Assembly (NCBI GenBank): GCA_963733935.1
Contig: CAVTEQ010000008.1
Location: forward strand, 1 to 64,000
Length of the DNA stretch: 64,000 nucleotides
Source: JAHFUA01 sp963733935
Lineage (GTDB): Bacteria; Acidobacteriota; Terriglobia; Terriglobales; Acidobacteriaceae
Direction of reading: 5' to 3'
The position numbers and the translations under genes were made by a program. Shown here piece after piece: positions 18,972 to 28,979 of this stretch; position 1 is the first letter of the stretch; each line of letters opens with the position of its first letter. The notes below the pieces were generated by a model that made no database searches, had not been told where the DNA came from, and was given only the letters and a program-made list of their open reading frames with translations.

Positions 18972-20816
18972 TCAGCGGGCTCCCTCAAAGTGCTTCCTGA
19001 TCGCCTCCGCCTGCCCCCGCGTCACCACCGCTGACAGCGCTGCCGCATCCGCTTCCTTCACTGCGCGCACGCTGCCGAAGTGTTCCAGCAGTCGCCGCCG
19101 CGTGCTCTCGCCGACGCCGGGGATCTCCAGCAGCTCGGAGTTGCGGTCGCGCATGGAGCGGCGCTTGCGGTGGAAGGTGACAGCGAAGCGGTGTGATTCA
19201 TCGCGGATCATCTGCACCAGGTGCAGTACCGGCGAGTGATGGTCGAGCACTACCGGCTCGTCTTCCTGCCCATGCACGTAGATGATCTCCTCGCGCTTGG
19301 CGATCGCCGCCAGCGGCTGGTTGACGATCTCCAGCGTCTCCAGCGCCTCCGCCGCGGCGTGCAGTTGCCCGATGCCGCCATCGATCAGCACCAGGCTGGG
19401 CAGCTTCTGCTTTTCTTCCAGCACGCGCTTGTAGCGCCGCCCCACCACCTCGCGCATGGAGGCGAAGTCGTCCACGCCATCGACCGAGCGGATAATGAAC
19501 TTGCGGTAGTCGGACTTCTTCATCTTGCCGTCTTCCCACACCACCATCGACGCCACCGTCTCGGCGCCCTGGATGTGCGAGATATCGAAGCACTCGATGC
19601 GGCGCGGCAGCTCGGGCAGGGTGAGCGCATCCTGAAGCGCTTCCTGGATGGCCTTGGTCGCGGGCTTCATCACCCGGAAGCGCTGCTCGTAGGATTGCTT
19701 GGCGTTGCGCGCCGCCAGGTCGATGAGCGAGCGCTTCTCGCCGCGCTGCGGCACCACGATCTCCACCCGCCGCTGCCGCTTCTCGGAGAGCAGCTCTTCC
19801 AGCGTCGCGCAGTCTTCAAACTCCACCGGGACGTAGATCGTGTGCGGCACATACTGCTGGTCGATGTAGACCTGCTTCAGCAGGGCAGAGAAGAACTCGC
19901 CGGGATGAAAAGCCTCGTCGCCGCCGGAGTTGTCGCCGCCAGGAAAGGCGAACTCCGGCAAGTCCTCCCAGAAAAACTCGCGACGGTCGAGCACGCGTCC
20001 GCCGCGCATGTGGAACAGGTTCACGGCGAGCATGTGGTTTTCATAGTGATAGCCGAAGACGTCGGCGTCGTCGCCCTCGGCGGCGGCCATGCGCTGCTTC
20101 TCGTGGAGCTGCTCCACCGTCGCCAGCAGGTCGCGATACTTCGCCGCCCGCTCGTACTCCTGATCTTCCGCGGCGCGGTCCATGCGCTCGTGCAGCGAAC
20201 GCGCCAGGTCGGTCTGCCGGCCCTCGAGGAACAGCCGCACGTCGCGCAGCGCTTCCTGATAAGCATCCGGCGTGGTCAGTTCCTTCACGCACGGACCCAG
20301 GCATCGCCCGATGTAATACTGCAAGCACGGCCGCGGGTGATAGCGCGAGAGGTCCACGGTGCACGAGGGGATCTTGAATGAGCGATGGATCAGGTCCACC
20401 GTGCGATGCGCCAGGTTGGCAGGGAAGTACGGTCCGAAGTAGAGGCTGCCGTCTTTCCTCAGGCGCCGGGTGACGTACACGCGCGGGTAGCGCTCGCCGG
20501 CGGTCAGCTTGATGTATGGATAGGTCTTGTCGTCGCGCAGCAGGATGTTGAAGCGCGGCTTCTTCTGCTTGATCAGGTTGTTCTCGAGCGCCAGCGCCTC
20601 TTTTTCGTTGTCGACCACAATGTAGCCGACGTCCACCGCCTCCCGCAGCAGCGAGCCGGTTTTCGCATCCTCGGGCCGGCCTTCGAGAAAGTAGGAGCGC
20701 ACCCGCGCCCGCAGGTTCTTCGCTTTGCCGACGTAGATCACCTCGCTCTCGGCGTTCTTGTAGAGATACACGCCGGGTCCGGTAGGCAGTTCTCGGATTT
20801 TCTCCTGCAGGTCCAT
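18972..20816 (-). CDS. uvrC: Excinuclease ABC subunit UvrC
   Basis: 614 residues, full length. It makes both incisions in nucleotide-excision repair. Domain order: GIY-YIG nuclease (GVYLYKN ... VIYVGKAKNLRARVRSYF, residues 14-50), Cys-rich loop (SCTVDLSRYHPRPCLQYYIG), UVR/UvrB-contact motif (EYERAAKYRDLLATVE), RNase-H-like endonuclease (CFDISHIQGAETVASMVV, LVLIDGGIGQL), and C-terminal helix-hairpin-helix (IPGVGESTRRRLLEHFGS). All parts are intact. Transcribed alone; a word-iterated hairpin lies directly upstream. Confidence 0.97.
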   Translation of the reverse strand: MDLQEKIRELPTGPGVYLYKNAESEVIYVGKAKNLRARVRSYFLEGRPEDAKTGSLLREAVDVGYIVVDNEKEALALENNLIKQKKPRFNILLRDDKTYPYIKLTAGERYPRVYVTRRLRKDGSLYFGPYFPANLAHRTVDLIHRSFKIPSCTVDLSRYHPRPCLQYYIGRCLGPCVKELTTPDAYQEALRDVRLFLEGRQTDLARSLHERMDRAAEDQEYERAAKYRDLLATVEQLHEKQRMAAAEGDDADVFGYHYENHMLAVNLFHMRGGRVLDRREFFWEDLPEFAFPGGDNSGGDEAFHPGEFFSALLKQVYIDQQYVPHTIYVPVEFEDCATLEELLSEKRQRRVEIVVPQRGEKRSLIDLAARNAKQSYEQRFRVMKPATKAIQEALQDALTLPELPRRIECFDISHIQGAETVASMVVWEDGKMKKSDYRKFIIRSVDGVDDFASMREVVGRRYKRVLEEKQKLPSLVLIDGGIGQLHAAAEALETLEIVNQPLAAIAKREEIIYVHGQEDEPVVLDHHSPVLHLVQMIRDESHRFAVTFHRKRRSMRDRNSELLEIPGVGESTRRRLLEHFGSVRAVKEADAAALSAVVTRGQAEAIRKHFEGAR

Positions 20817-20821
20817 GGGGA

Positions 20822-20902
20822 GGTCGTCGGTCGTTGGTCGTTGGTCGTTGGCCGTTGAGCGAATAGGCCTGGCCGAAGGCCGACGACCGACAGCCGACGA
20901 CC
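20822..20902. repeat. Word-iterated hairpin (7-bp word GGTCGTY)
   Basis: Left arm 20822-20856 has five tandem 7-mers (GGTCGTC, GGTCGTT three times, GGCCGTT); right arm 20871-20902 iterates ACGACCG/ACAGCCG. It is only a few bases upstream of the uvrC start codon, so it would lie in the uvrC leader. Confidence 0.85.
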
Positions 20903-21118
20903 GGTTACCACCGTGTAAGAATTCTACTCTGCCGCCTTGGATTGCTCTGATAGGCGCGGGAAATCCACCGGCGCTTACCCGGAAGGTCAGTTATAACAAT
21001 AACTTAGGTGCGGGCGGGCGCGCGTCCAAGTGGCAGGGCGCTTGCTATCTTCCACTGTGAAACCGGGCTGGCAGGCAAATAGCCAGCCGTAGAGTAGGTT
21101 TCCCAGGAGCCTCTCCCG

Positions 21119-21856
21119 ATGAATCGCAAGTTGCTTGTACTGACCGGCGCCCTCAGCTTGAGCATGGTGTTCTCTGTGGGCTGCTCGACCAAGAATTACG
21201 TCCGCAACCAGACCACTCCCATCATCGACAAGACCAACGAGTTGGATGATCTGACGGCGAAGAACACCAAGGATATCCGGGACACAGACGCTCGCGCCCA
21301 GAAGGGCATCCAGGACGTGCAGACCAAGGCCGCTGAGGCCGACCAGAAAGCTCTGGCTGCCGGCAAGTCGGCGGATGAAGCCCAGGGCCTGGCCACCACC
21401 GCCAGCAACCGCGTTACCAGCCTGGCCAATACCGTCGCCAACCTGGACAACTATCAGCCGGTGGTCGAGACCACGGTCCACTTCGGCTTCGATAAGGCTG
21501 AGCTTACCGGCAAGGCCAAGCAGGCCCTCGACGAGCTTGGTCAGGATATCCCCAACGCCACGCACTACATCATCGTGGTCGATGGCAACACCGATTCCAC
21601 CGGGCCGGCTGACTACAACTATCAGCTCAGCCAGCGGCGCGCTTCGGCCGTCATCCAGTATCTGGCGCAGAAGTACGAAGTGCCGGCGCACAAGATCTTC
21701 GTGATTGGCTTGGGCAAAGACAAGCCGGTCGCGACGAATGGGAACACCAGCGGTCGGGCCAAGAATCGCCGGGTCGATATCCGCCTGATGAGCAACACCG
21801 GCGAGAAAACTACGGCTTCCACCACCTCCCCTGAAAGTGGGACGCTAACACGGTAG
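21119..21856 (+). CDS. OmpA-family lipoprotein (Pal-like) with coiled-coil stalk
   Basis: 245 residues. Lipoprotein signal peptide with lipobox FSVGC (Cys about residue 22), then an Ala/Lys/Asp-rich coiled coil (about 40-110) like the Lpp trimer, then an OmpA/MotB C-terminal domain that binds peptidoglycan (TVHFGFDKAELTGKAKQAL, DGNTDSTGPADYNYQLSQRR, GRAKNRRVDIRL). AGGAGCC precedes the ATG. It should tether outer membrane to cell wall. A strong terminator follows; one arm of a 38-bp inverted repeat overlaps it. Confidence 0.9.
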   Translation: MNRKLLVLTGALSLSMVFSVGCSTKNYVRNQTTPIIDKTNELDDLTAKNTKDIRDTDARAQKGIQDVQTKAAEADQKALAAGKSADEAQGLATTASNRVTSLANTVANLDNYQPVVETTVHFGFDKAELTGKAKQALDELGQDIPNATHYIIVVDGNTDSTGPADYNYQLSQRRASAVIQYLAQKYEVPAHKIFVIGLGKDKPVATNGNTSGRAKNRRVDIRLMSNTGEKTTASTTSPESGTLTR

Positions 21857-21866
21857 AGTTTTTCCT

Positions 21867-21904
21867 CCCCCCGAGGAACTTTCACCACAGGCCGTTCCGG
21901 AGTT
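21867..21904. repeat. 38-bp inverted repeat, left arm
   Basis: Starts with CCCCCCGAGGAACTTTCACC, continues through CACAGGCCGTTCCGG and ends AGTT. It is identical to the reverse complement of 22775-22812. It includes the left half of the OmpA-family gene terminator. Together the arms enclose the VapBC-like module. Confidence 0.9.
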
Positions 21905-21925
21905 TCGGAACGGCCTGATTTTTTG
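21890..21925 (+). terminator. Rho-independent terminator of the OmpA-family gene
   Basis: Perfect 10-bp stem GGCCGTTCCG/CGGAACGGCC (21890-21899, 21906-21915) with loop GAGTTT, then TGATTTTTTG. Confidence 0.9.
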
Positions 21926-22035
21926 TCTCTTCCGCCTCCCATACACATGGGCCTAAGAGATCACGGGCCTTAGCCCCTGAGGCTTTTTCGGCGTTACCGA
22001 CCCATGCAGGACATTAGCAGAGTGAACGGTTGCGG

Positions 22036-22437
22036 TCACAGGCGGTGTACCTTAAGGCCCGGTATTTTCGGGAAGCTGCGTTGATCGCGCGTGGCGATAC
22101 TGTAATCTTTGGCAATCGCAGTGGCGCCGATCATCAGGTCGCGCTCGCCTATGACTACGCCGCGCCCGGACAGATCGGCCCACAGGGAGGCGTGTACGCG
22201 CGCCACCGTCAGGTCGAAAGCGATCACCGGAAGCTGTGCGAGCAATCCCTCGACGAACGCCTGGCGCCGGTGCCGCTGTGCCGCCGTCCTTGCCCGGTAA
22301 AGACCGTGCAACAGCTCCGAGGCGGTTACCGCCGACAGGGCAACGTCCTCCTCGGCGAAACGAGCCGAGATCTCTTCCAGATTGAGCTGGCCCCGCTCCG
22401 CCGCGATCAGCACGCTGGCGTCGATTAGCGCTGCCAT
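22036..22437 (-). CDS. vapC: VapC-type PIN-domain ribonuclease toxin
   Basis: 133 residues, full length. PIN-domain acidic positions are present: Asp6 in ALIDASVLIAAE, Glu in TASELLHGL, and Asp residues in GERDLMIGATAIA and SIATRDQRSF. It should be an Mg-dependent endoribonuclease held inactive by the upstream antitoxin. It overlaps that antitoxin by 13 bp. The pair is convergent with the OmpA-family gene and lies between arms of a 38-bp inverted repeat. Confidence 0.9.
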   Translation of the reverse strand: MAALIDASVLIAAERGQLNLEEISARFAEEDVALSAVTASELLHGLYRARTAAQRHRRQAFVEGLLAQLPVIAFDLTVARVHASLWADLSGRGVVIGERDLMIGATAIAKDYSIATRDQRSFPKIPGLKVHRL

Positions 22438-22691
22438 CCCGACTCCGCCACCCTGGGTTGCTTGGCCGCCAGGTCCTCTACAATGCGGAGATATTCCGCA
22501 TCCGGTTTGGGCAAGGAGCGCAACAGCTTCGCTAACTCAGCCCCACTGAACTTCGGCGGCCGGGCGGGCAGGATTTCACAGATGGGCTTGCCCCCGCGCT
22601 CGACGATGAAACTCTCGCCCCGATAGCGGACCCGGCTCATCAACTCAGAGAAACTGCGCACCGCCTCCGTCGCTGAAATGCGTGATTTCAT
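22425..22691 (-). CDS. vapB: Phd/YefM-type antitoxin
   Basis: 88 residues. The N-terminal half (ISATEAVRSFSELMSRVRYRGESFIVERGGKPICEILP) matches Phd/YefM-family dimerisation/DNA-binding domains; the acidic, hydrophobic tail (LLRSLPKPDAEYLRIVEDL) would wrap around the PIN toxin. First gene of the two-gene operon, whose promoter must lie in the 83 bp up to the right arm of the inverted repeat. Such pairs usually autoregulate; no operator was verified. Confidence 0.85.
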   Translation of the reverse strand: MKSRISATEAVRSFSELMSRVRYRGESFIVERGGKPICEILPARPPKFSGAELAKLLRSLPKPDAEYLRIVEDLAAKQPRVAESGWQR

Positions 22692-22774
22692 AGAATCAGA
22701 TTATACTAGAAACCGCCAAGCGGGAGGACATAGTTCTCGGGGATTCGCGCGCGTTTTCTTGCGGCCAATCGCCG

Positions 22775-22812
22775 AACTCCGGAACGGCCTGTGGTGAAAG
22801 TTCCTCGGGGGG
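22775..22812. repeat. 38-bp inverted repeat, right arm
   Basis: Reverse complement of 21867-21904 with no mismatch. Unlike the left arm it lacks the second half of the terminator stem, so it looks like a copied fragment of the OmpA-family gene's 3' region placed beyond the toxin-antitoxin module. Confidence 0.9.
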
Positions 22813-22898
22813 GGACAGGGGCGGAACACATAGGCCATTCTGCAATGCCGCACTCTGATATAGTCTCCCGTTAACCCCTCCTGAAAATCGAATCCGAG

Positions 22899-24890
22899 AT
22901 GACAGAGCTTATCTGGGAAGGTAAGTACGTTGACGGCAAGCGGCAGGCACCGGTGCGGGTGGCGCTGCCGTTCCAGACCATCGAGACGGTGAACGAAGGC
23001 GCCGCTGATCGGAAGCGCAGCCTGGAGCTGTTCTCATCTGGCAGGGAAACTGAGTGGCGCAACCGGCTGATCTGGGGTGACAAGAAGTACGTATTGCCGT
23101 CTCTGCTGCCGGAATTCGCGGGGAAAGTTAAACTGATCTATATCGACCCACCTTTTGATACAGGCGCGGATTTCTCTTTCACTGCGAAAATTCACGGCAC
23201 ATCGGATGGCGACGCAGGCTCTTTCACGAAGGAACCTTCGATCCTCGAACAAAAGGCATATCGCGACACTTGGGGGCGGGGCCTAGATTCTTATCTGAAT
23301 TGGTTTTACGAAACGCTATCGTTCTGAATGAACTGCTGGCGGACACGGCTCAATATATGTGCACATGGATTGGCATATAGGCCATTACGTGAAATGCGTA
23401 CTTGATGATGCCTTCGGCCACGAGAGGTTCGTAAGCGAAATTATCTGGCAAAGGACTACCGCTCGCAATAATCACGTCCGTTAGGTCCCATTCACGACTG
23501 TCATTTACTATGCGAAATCCGATACTCCGGTCTGGAACATTCAATTTCCTGCATATGACCCGGATTACATCGAAGGACACTTCACCAACAGAGCCTCGGA
23601 CGGGCGTTTATCCAGAATTAACGAGTTAACCGCAGCGGACTGCGAGCGATGACTATGGTAGGGAATGGCGAGGCAACAACCCCCAGCTTGGATGGCGTTG
23701 GCGATCCCCAAGGGCTCAAGAAAGCACTTTATCTGAAAGGGTCGCACTTCAGGAGATGTTAGACCGGCTAACGAGTTCGATACCTCGAATGGATAAACGC
23801 GATGGCAACTCGCCGCGCCGACGTAACTTCAGGTCGGAATGACACGTCTCCTTCCGGATATTTGGACTGCCATGGTCGGTGGGCGAGGCGACTATCGACA
23901 CTCAGAAACCGGAGGCTCTGTTGGAGCGAATATCACGGCGTCGTCAAACGACCGAGTCGACCTTGTTCTCGATTGCTTCGTCGGAGCGGAACGACGGCGG
24001 CGGTCTGCGGAGAAGCTCGGCCGACGGTGGATCGCCTGCGACCTCGGCCGCTTCGCCATCCACACGACGCGCAAGCGCCTGCTCTCCATTCCCGGCGTGA
24101 AGCCGTTCGTGGTCCAGAATCTTGGCAAGTACGAGCGCCAGGCGTGGCAGGAAGCTGAGTTCCCAAGCGAACGCGGCAAGGCACTGGAGGAGCAGCGCGA
24201 GCGGAAGCTGCCTATCGCAAGTTTATTCTTCGACCTGTACCACGCCACGCCAGTGACCGGGCACACGTGGCTTCACGGCGTCAAAGCGGGCCGCATGGTG
24301 CATGTGGGCGCAGTGGATGCGCCGGTGACACTCGCCGACGTGAAGGCCATTGCGCGCGAAGTCTGGAAGGCGTCGAGCGCCGGCGAAGACGCGCCGACGA
24401 AGGCAGCGGCTGAATTCTCGGCTGGGAGTTCGCCTTCGAGTTGAACGAAACTGCGCCAACAAGTTGCCGCCGAGTCCCGCGTGGATGTGGCCTTCAAGAA
24501 AATTCCGCGCGAAGTGCTGGACAAGAAGGCGGTCGAGCAAGGCGACATCAAATTCTTCGAGCTGGGCGCCTTTCCGTGGAGCCAAAGCAGAAGAAGCGAG
24601 AACTGATCTGAACTCACAGATTTCGTGATCCCGACTGACGACGTACCCGAAGAAGCCGCAAGGCGATCAAGCACTGGAGCCAGATGATTGACTACTGGGC
24701 CGTGGACTGGGATTTCAAAGACGACACCTTCCACAACCAATGGCAGTCCTATCGCACGCGCAAAGACCCGAAGATCGAACTCCAGCCGAAGCACGAGTAC
24801 CCCGAACCCGGCGAGTACAAGGTCGTGGTGAAGGTCATCGACATCCTCGGCAACGACACGACCAAGACTCTGGACATCAAGGTGAAATAG
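22899..24890 (+). pseudogene. mod: Type III-like adenine DNA methyltransferase (Mod), many frameshifts
   Basis: The first 140 codons are clean: target-entry region, then LIYIDPPFDTGADFSF carrying the catalytic DPPF (motif IV). Beyond 23325 the protein can only be followed by changing frame repeatedly: HYVKCVLDDAFGHERFVSEI, WNIQFPAYDPDYIEGHFTNR, TIDTQKPEALLERI, then motif I LVLDCFVG with SGTTAAV in another frame and EKLGRRWIACDLGRFAIHTT. The tail (24684-24890, YWAVDWDFKDDTFHNQWQSY) is clean again. Motif IV before motif I marks a beta-class N6-adenine methyltransferase. With the adjacent helicase it forms a type III-style system. As read it cannot yield active enzyme. Confidence 0.8.
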
Positions 24891-24893
24891 ACA

Positions 24894-27491
24894 ATGCCAC
24901 GCGCAAGAAGAAGTGCGATAGTCCGACACGCACAGACTGAGCTGCTCGACATCACCTCCAAGCTGCGAACCGCGCCTTGCGTTCCGGCGCTACGCGAAGC
25001 GGTGAAAGCGTGGGAGGCAGGCGGCTACAAGGGCATCACCGACACCACCCGTATTCTGCTCAACTATTGGTTTCGACACCGACCACAAGCTGCCGACCGG
25101 GCGCTCCGTTCAAGTATCACCGCTCGCAGCAGGAAGCGATTGAGACGCTGATATTCGTGTGGGAGTACGAAAAGATCCGCACCCGCAAAGGCTCTGCTGG
25201 AACGCTACGCGCAAGACCTGCGTGAGTTGCGCCTGCCTCCCTACGACGACTTCGCCCGCTACTGCATCAAGATGGCGACGGGCAGCGGCAAGACGAAAGT
25301 GATGTCCCTGGCCGTCGCATGGCAGTTCTTAAATGCCGTGCGGGAGCCGGATGACGATCGCCAAAGACTATGCAAAGACATTTCTCTGATTCTCGCGCCC
25401 AACGTGATCGTGCTGGAACGGCTGAAGACGGACTTCGCCGGCGGGCGCATTTTCCGCACCGACCCGGTGATCCCGCGGGAACTGAGATTTTCTGGGACTT
25501 CGATTGCGTGATGCGCGGCGAAGCGGAAAAGGCTCCCGCGGAGGGGATGCTGTTCCTGACCAACATCCAGCAGTTCTACGAGCGCGCCGACCGCAACGGC
25601 GATGCAGAACCGGACGCGATGACTGCGGTGCTGGGCCCGAAGCCGCCAACGCAAGAAACTGGAACTGACCGACTTTGATGACCGGATTGCTCTGCGTGCG
25701 GGACATCTGCTGGTGCTCAATGACGAGGCGCATCACACGCACGACGAAGAACAACGAGTGGAACCAGACGATCCGGGCGCTGCACGGAAAGACGCCGCTG
25801 GCAGCACAGCTGGATTTCTCGGCCACGCCACGCTTCAGCAAGGGAGCGATCTTCCCGTGGACGATCTCCGACTATCCGCTGAAACAGGCCATTCTCGACG
25901 ACATCGTAAAGCGGCCCATGAAGGGCATCGCGCAGATTGACAGAGGCGAAGTCGGATTATGCCAGCGTTCGTTATCAGGGCTACTTGACGGCGGCTGTCG
26001 AACGCTGGCGCGAATACCGCGACCAACTTGGCTCCGCTCAAGCAGAAGCCTGTGCTGTTCATCATGATGAACGACACGGAGGATGCCGACGATGTTGCGG
26101 AATGGCTGCGGGAGAAGTACCCGGCTGAGTTCGGCGGCGACAAGACCCAAGTCATCCACACCGACAAATCGGGCGAGGTCAGCAAGAAGGAATTGGACGA
26201 AGCGCGGAAGGCTGTGCGCGAAGTGGATCGATCCGAAAGCCCAATCAACGCCATCGTCAGCGTGCTGATGCTGCGCGAAGGGTGGGACGTGCAGAACGTG
26301 ACGGTGGTCGTCGGACTGCGGCCATATACGGCGAAGGCGAACATCCTGCCGGAGCAGGCAATCGGGCGCGGCCTGCGGCTGATGTTCCGCGACATGCCGG
26401 TCGGACTTCACGGAGCGCGTGGACATCATCGGTAACAAGAAATTCCTCGATTTCGTGGACGACCTCGAAAAGCTGGAGGAATTGCAGCTCGATACCTTCG
26501 AAGTTGGCAAGGACAAGCTGCACATCGTCACGATTCTGCCGCTGGAAGACCGCAAGGAATACGACATCGGCTTGCCGGTGCTTTCGCCGGCGCTGGTCCG
26601 CAAGAAGAGCCTGGCAGAAGAGATCGCCGGGCTTGGACGTGATGTCGTTTCAGACCATCCTGCTTCCGCATGACGGCGGATGACCCGCGCAACAAGACGT
26701 TCCGTTATGAAGGCTACGACATCATCACGCTCCAGAAAGAAGTCGAGCGGGAATACACGATTCCCGAGCCGCAGACCGCGCAGGAAGTCATCGGGTATTA
26801 CTCACGGCGCATTGCAGAAGCGGTGAAGCTGCCATCACAGTTCGCCGCGCTCGCTCCGAAGGTGCGTGAGTTCTTCGAGCAAAAGGCGTTTGGACAGACG
26901 CGTGGACTTGTCCGATCCAGTCGTCGTGAAAGCCATGAGCACGCCGGTCGCTCACTACGTCTGCGTGGATGTGTTCTCAAAGGCGCTGAAGAAACTGACG
27001 ATTGCGGAGCAGGAGCCAAAGCTTCTGGAGCCGGAGCGGATGCTGTCAAGTTGCCAGCCGTTTCCGTGGTCGCGGCCAGTGTGGGAAGGTGTCAAGACGC
27101 GTATTCAATCTGGTGCCATGCGACAACGACTTCGAGCGTGACTTCGCCAAGTTTCTGGATAACGCCACAGACGTGACGCGCATTCGCGAAGCTGCCGCAA
27201 CCGTTCGGATTCTCAATTGAATACACCGATGGAGCGATGAATCTGCGTTCGTATTATCCGGATTTTGTGGCCGTCGATGATCACGGCATTCGGTGGCTGC
27301 TTGAAACGAAAGGCGCAGAGACCGGAGACGTGTCCCACAAGGACGCGGCGGCGGCGCAGTGGTGCGAGAACGCAACTCAGCTGACCGGCAAGCAGTGGCA
27401 GTACCTCAAGGTTCCGCAGAAGGCGTTCGAAACGCTGCAGCCGAGCCGGCTCGAGCATCTCGCCGCGCTGCGCGCATCAAGCCTGTTTTAG
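24894..27491 (+). pseudogene. res: Type III-like restriction helicase-nuclease (Res), many frameshifts
   Basis: Starts 3 bp after the methyltransferase stop. Across three frames one recovers an N-terminal region, Walker A KMATGSGKTKVMSLAVAWQF, a DEAH-like LVLNDEAHHTHDE, QLDFSATPRF, helicase C-terminal motifs with INAIVSVLMLREGWDVQNVT and AIGRGLRLMF, and a C-terminal PD-(D/E)xK nuclease signature (SYYPDFVAVDDHG, WLLETKG). At least ten frame changes separate these blocks, often in A-runs (for example near 25190), while the segments between them are well preserved with few substituted stops. That pattern fits sequencing indels or very recent decay better than ancient decay. Confidence 0.8.
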
Positions 27492-28027
27492 CCCCTTCAC
27501 TTGCGTGGAAGGAATACCCACGAGGCTCACTTGCGGTTATCCACGCGGCGTGCGGCGCCGGCGTCACCACGGTCTAGCGCGCATTTTTCTCTTGACTTAA
27601 TATCGCTCTCTGTGTCATCCTGTTGTTGTATATTATCTATGAGATATACAAATAAAACGCAACCGCCGGTGGCAGCCCGGTGGCGCCGTCCGGGGGTCGA
27701 AACCGCGTTTGGAGTGAGCTAAGTCCTTGCGGATGAAGATTATGACTTTAATCCCTTTGACATCTAGGGATTGCGGCGGGGATATCCCGTAAGTTCATGA
27801 TTCCACAGGAGCGGACCCCCGGGGGAGGGGCTAACCAAGTAGTTAAGGGCAGCAGCCGGGCAGCGCCGCCTTCCAACCAGGCTCCGCCGCGATCGGAGCC
27901 CACGCCGTTGCCGCGGGGGCCAGAAGACAGCTCTAGTCGCGACACAACTTCGGGTTCCGATAACGTTGACACCCTTGCAATGGTGCTGAAAGAATGTGGT
28001 CGTCTCTCCTGTTGCGAGGCCAAAACC
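27492..28027. other. Intergenic region after the restriction genes
   Basis: 536 bp. An AT-rich stretch (27580-27650) contains TTGACT and TATATTAT but no well-spaced promoter pair. A copy of the G-rich dispersed element lies at 27735-27831. The frame leading into the next gene is open but has no convincing start before 28028. Confidence 0.4.
27735..27831 (+). repeat. G-rich dispersed element, diverged copy
   Basis: Shares CGTAAGTTCATGATTCCA and the terminal G-run (GGGGGAGGGG) with the element at 38369-38477, and its overall layout with the pair at 3377-3633. Confidence 0.55.
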
Positions 28028-28840
28028 ATGATTGACGAAGTGCCAGAGGCGGCGCCGAGCCGCAGCAACACCGTGCGAAACGTCGTATTGGTGGTTGCCG
28101 CGATTTACGTTGTCGCTTCCCTGTATCTGATGTGGGATATGCACGGCCGGCTGGCCAAGGTGGAAAGCACCACCGCCACCAACTACGACAAGCTGGCGCG
28201 GAAAATCGCCGAGAACGAAGCCAGCGCCAAAGCCTCGCAGCAAGCCATCGCCAAGCAGGTGGGGATGACGGAGGAGCAGTTGGCGCGCCGCACCGCCGAA
28301 CTGCAACGCCAGCAGCGCGCCGCGGAAAGCCGCTTGATCGAGCAGGGCCAGCAGCTCGGCCAGGTGACCGGGGAAGTGGCCGGCGTGAAGGGCGAAGTTG
28401 CCGGTGTGAAAGGCGACGTGGGAACGGTCCGCACCGATCTCGAGACCACCAAGGGCAAACTCGAGCGCGCCATCGGCGACCTGGGACAGCAGAGCGGCCT
28501 CATCGCTCACACCCGCGACGATCTCGAAGTCCTCAAGCACAAAGGCGACCGCAACTACTACGAGTTCACGCTGACCAAGTCCAAAGGCAAGACGCCAGTC
28601 TCGACCGTCAGCCTGCAGCTCAAGAAGACCGATCCCAAGCGCGGCAAGTTCACGCTCAACGTGATCGCCGACGATCGCACCATCGAGAAGAAGGACCGCA
28701 CGGTCTACGAGCCGCTGCAGTTCTACACCGGGCGCGACCGCCTGCTGTATGAGCTGGTGGTGTTCACGGTGGCCAAGGACAAGGTGTCGGGCTACATCTC
28801 CACGCCGAAGAACGCGCCCACGGCGCCGAGCGGCAATTAG
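28028..28840 (+). CDS. Membrane-anchored coiled-coil protein, unknown function
   Basis: 270 residues from ATG 28028. One membrane helix (about 16-38, NVVLVVAAIYVVASLYLMW) anchors the protein with the rest outside. Residues 45-170 form a long coiled coil with repeats (GEVAGVKGEVAGVKGDVG). The C-terminal 90 residues form a beta domain (FTLTKSKGKTPVSTVSLQLK ... LLYELVVFTVAKDKVSGYIS). No enzymatic motif. Upstream in-frame codons lie in the dispersed repeat, which argues against a longer start. It may be a periplasmic adaptor. Confidence 0.72.
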   Translation: MIDEVPEAAPSRSNTVRNVVLVVAAIYVVASLYLMWDMHGRLAKVESTTATNYDKLARKIAENEASAKASQQAIAKQVGMTEEQLARRTAELQRQQRAAESRLIEQGQQLGQVTGEVAGVKGEVAGVKGDVGTVRTDLETTKGKLERAIGDLGQQSGLIAHTRDDLEVLKHKGDRNYYEFTLTKSKGKTPVSTVSLQLKKTDPKRGKFTLNVIADDRTIEKKDRTVYEPLQFYTGRDRLLYELVVFTVAKDKVSGYISTPKNAPTAPSGN

Positions 28841-28979
28841 TCCGCGGCGCCCTGGCTTGACTTGCAGCGGGCACTCAGGTAGCCTCCGCGCGTCTCTCAG
28901 ACGGGATGTGGCTGGGCCGTTCTGCGGACCTGTCCCACGCATTTCAATCCATATCAATTTCGAAGGAGGACTGTATCCC

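Noticed and set aside
22036..27491. Defence island or genomic island with integrase
   Set aside because: Only a toxin-antitoxin pair and a broken restriction system are present; no integrase, tRNA or attachment-site pair could be found.
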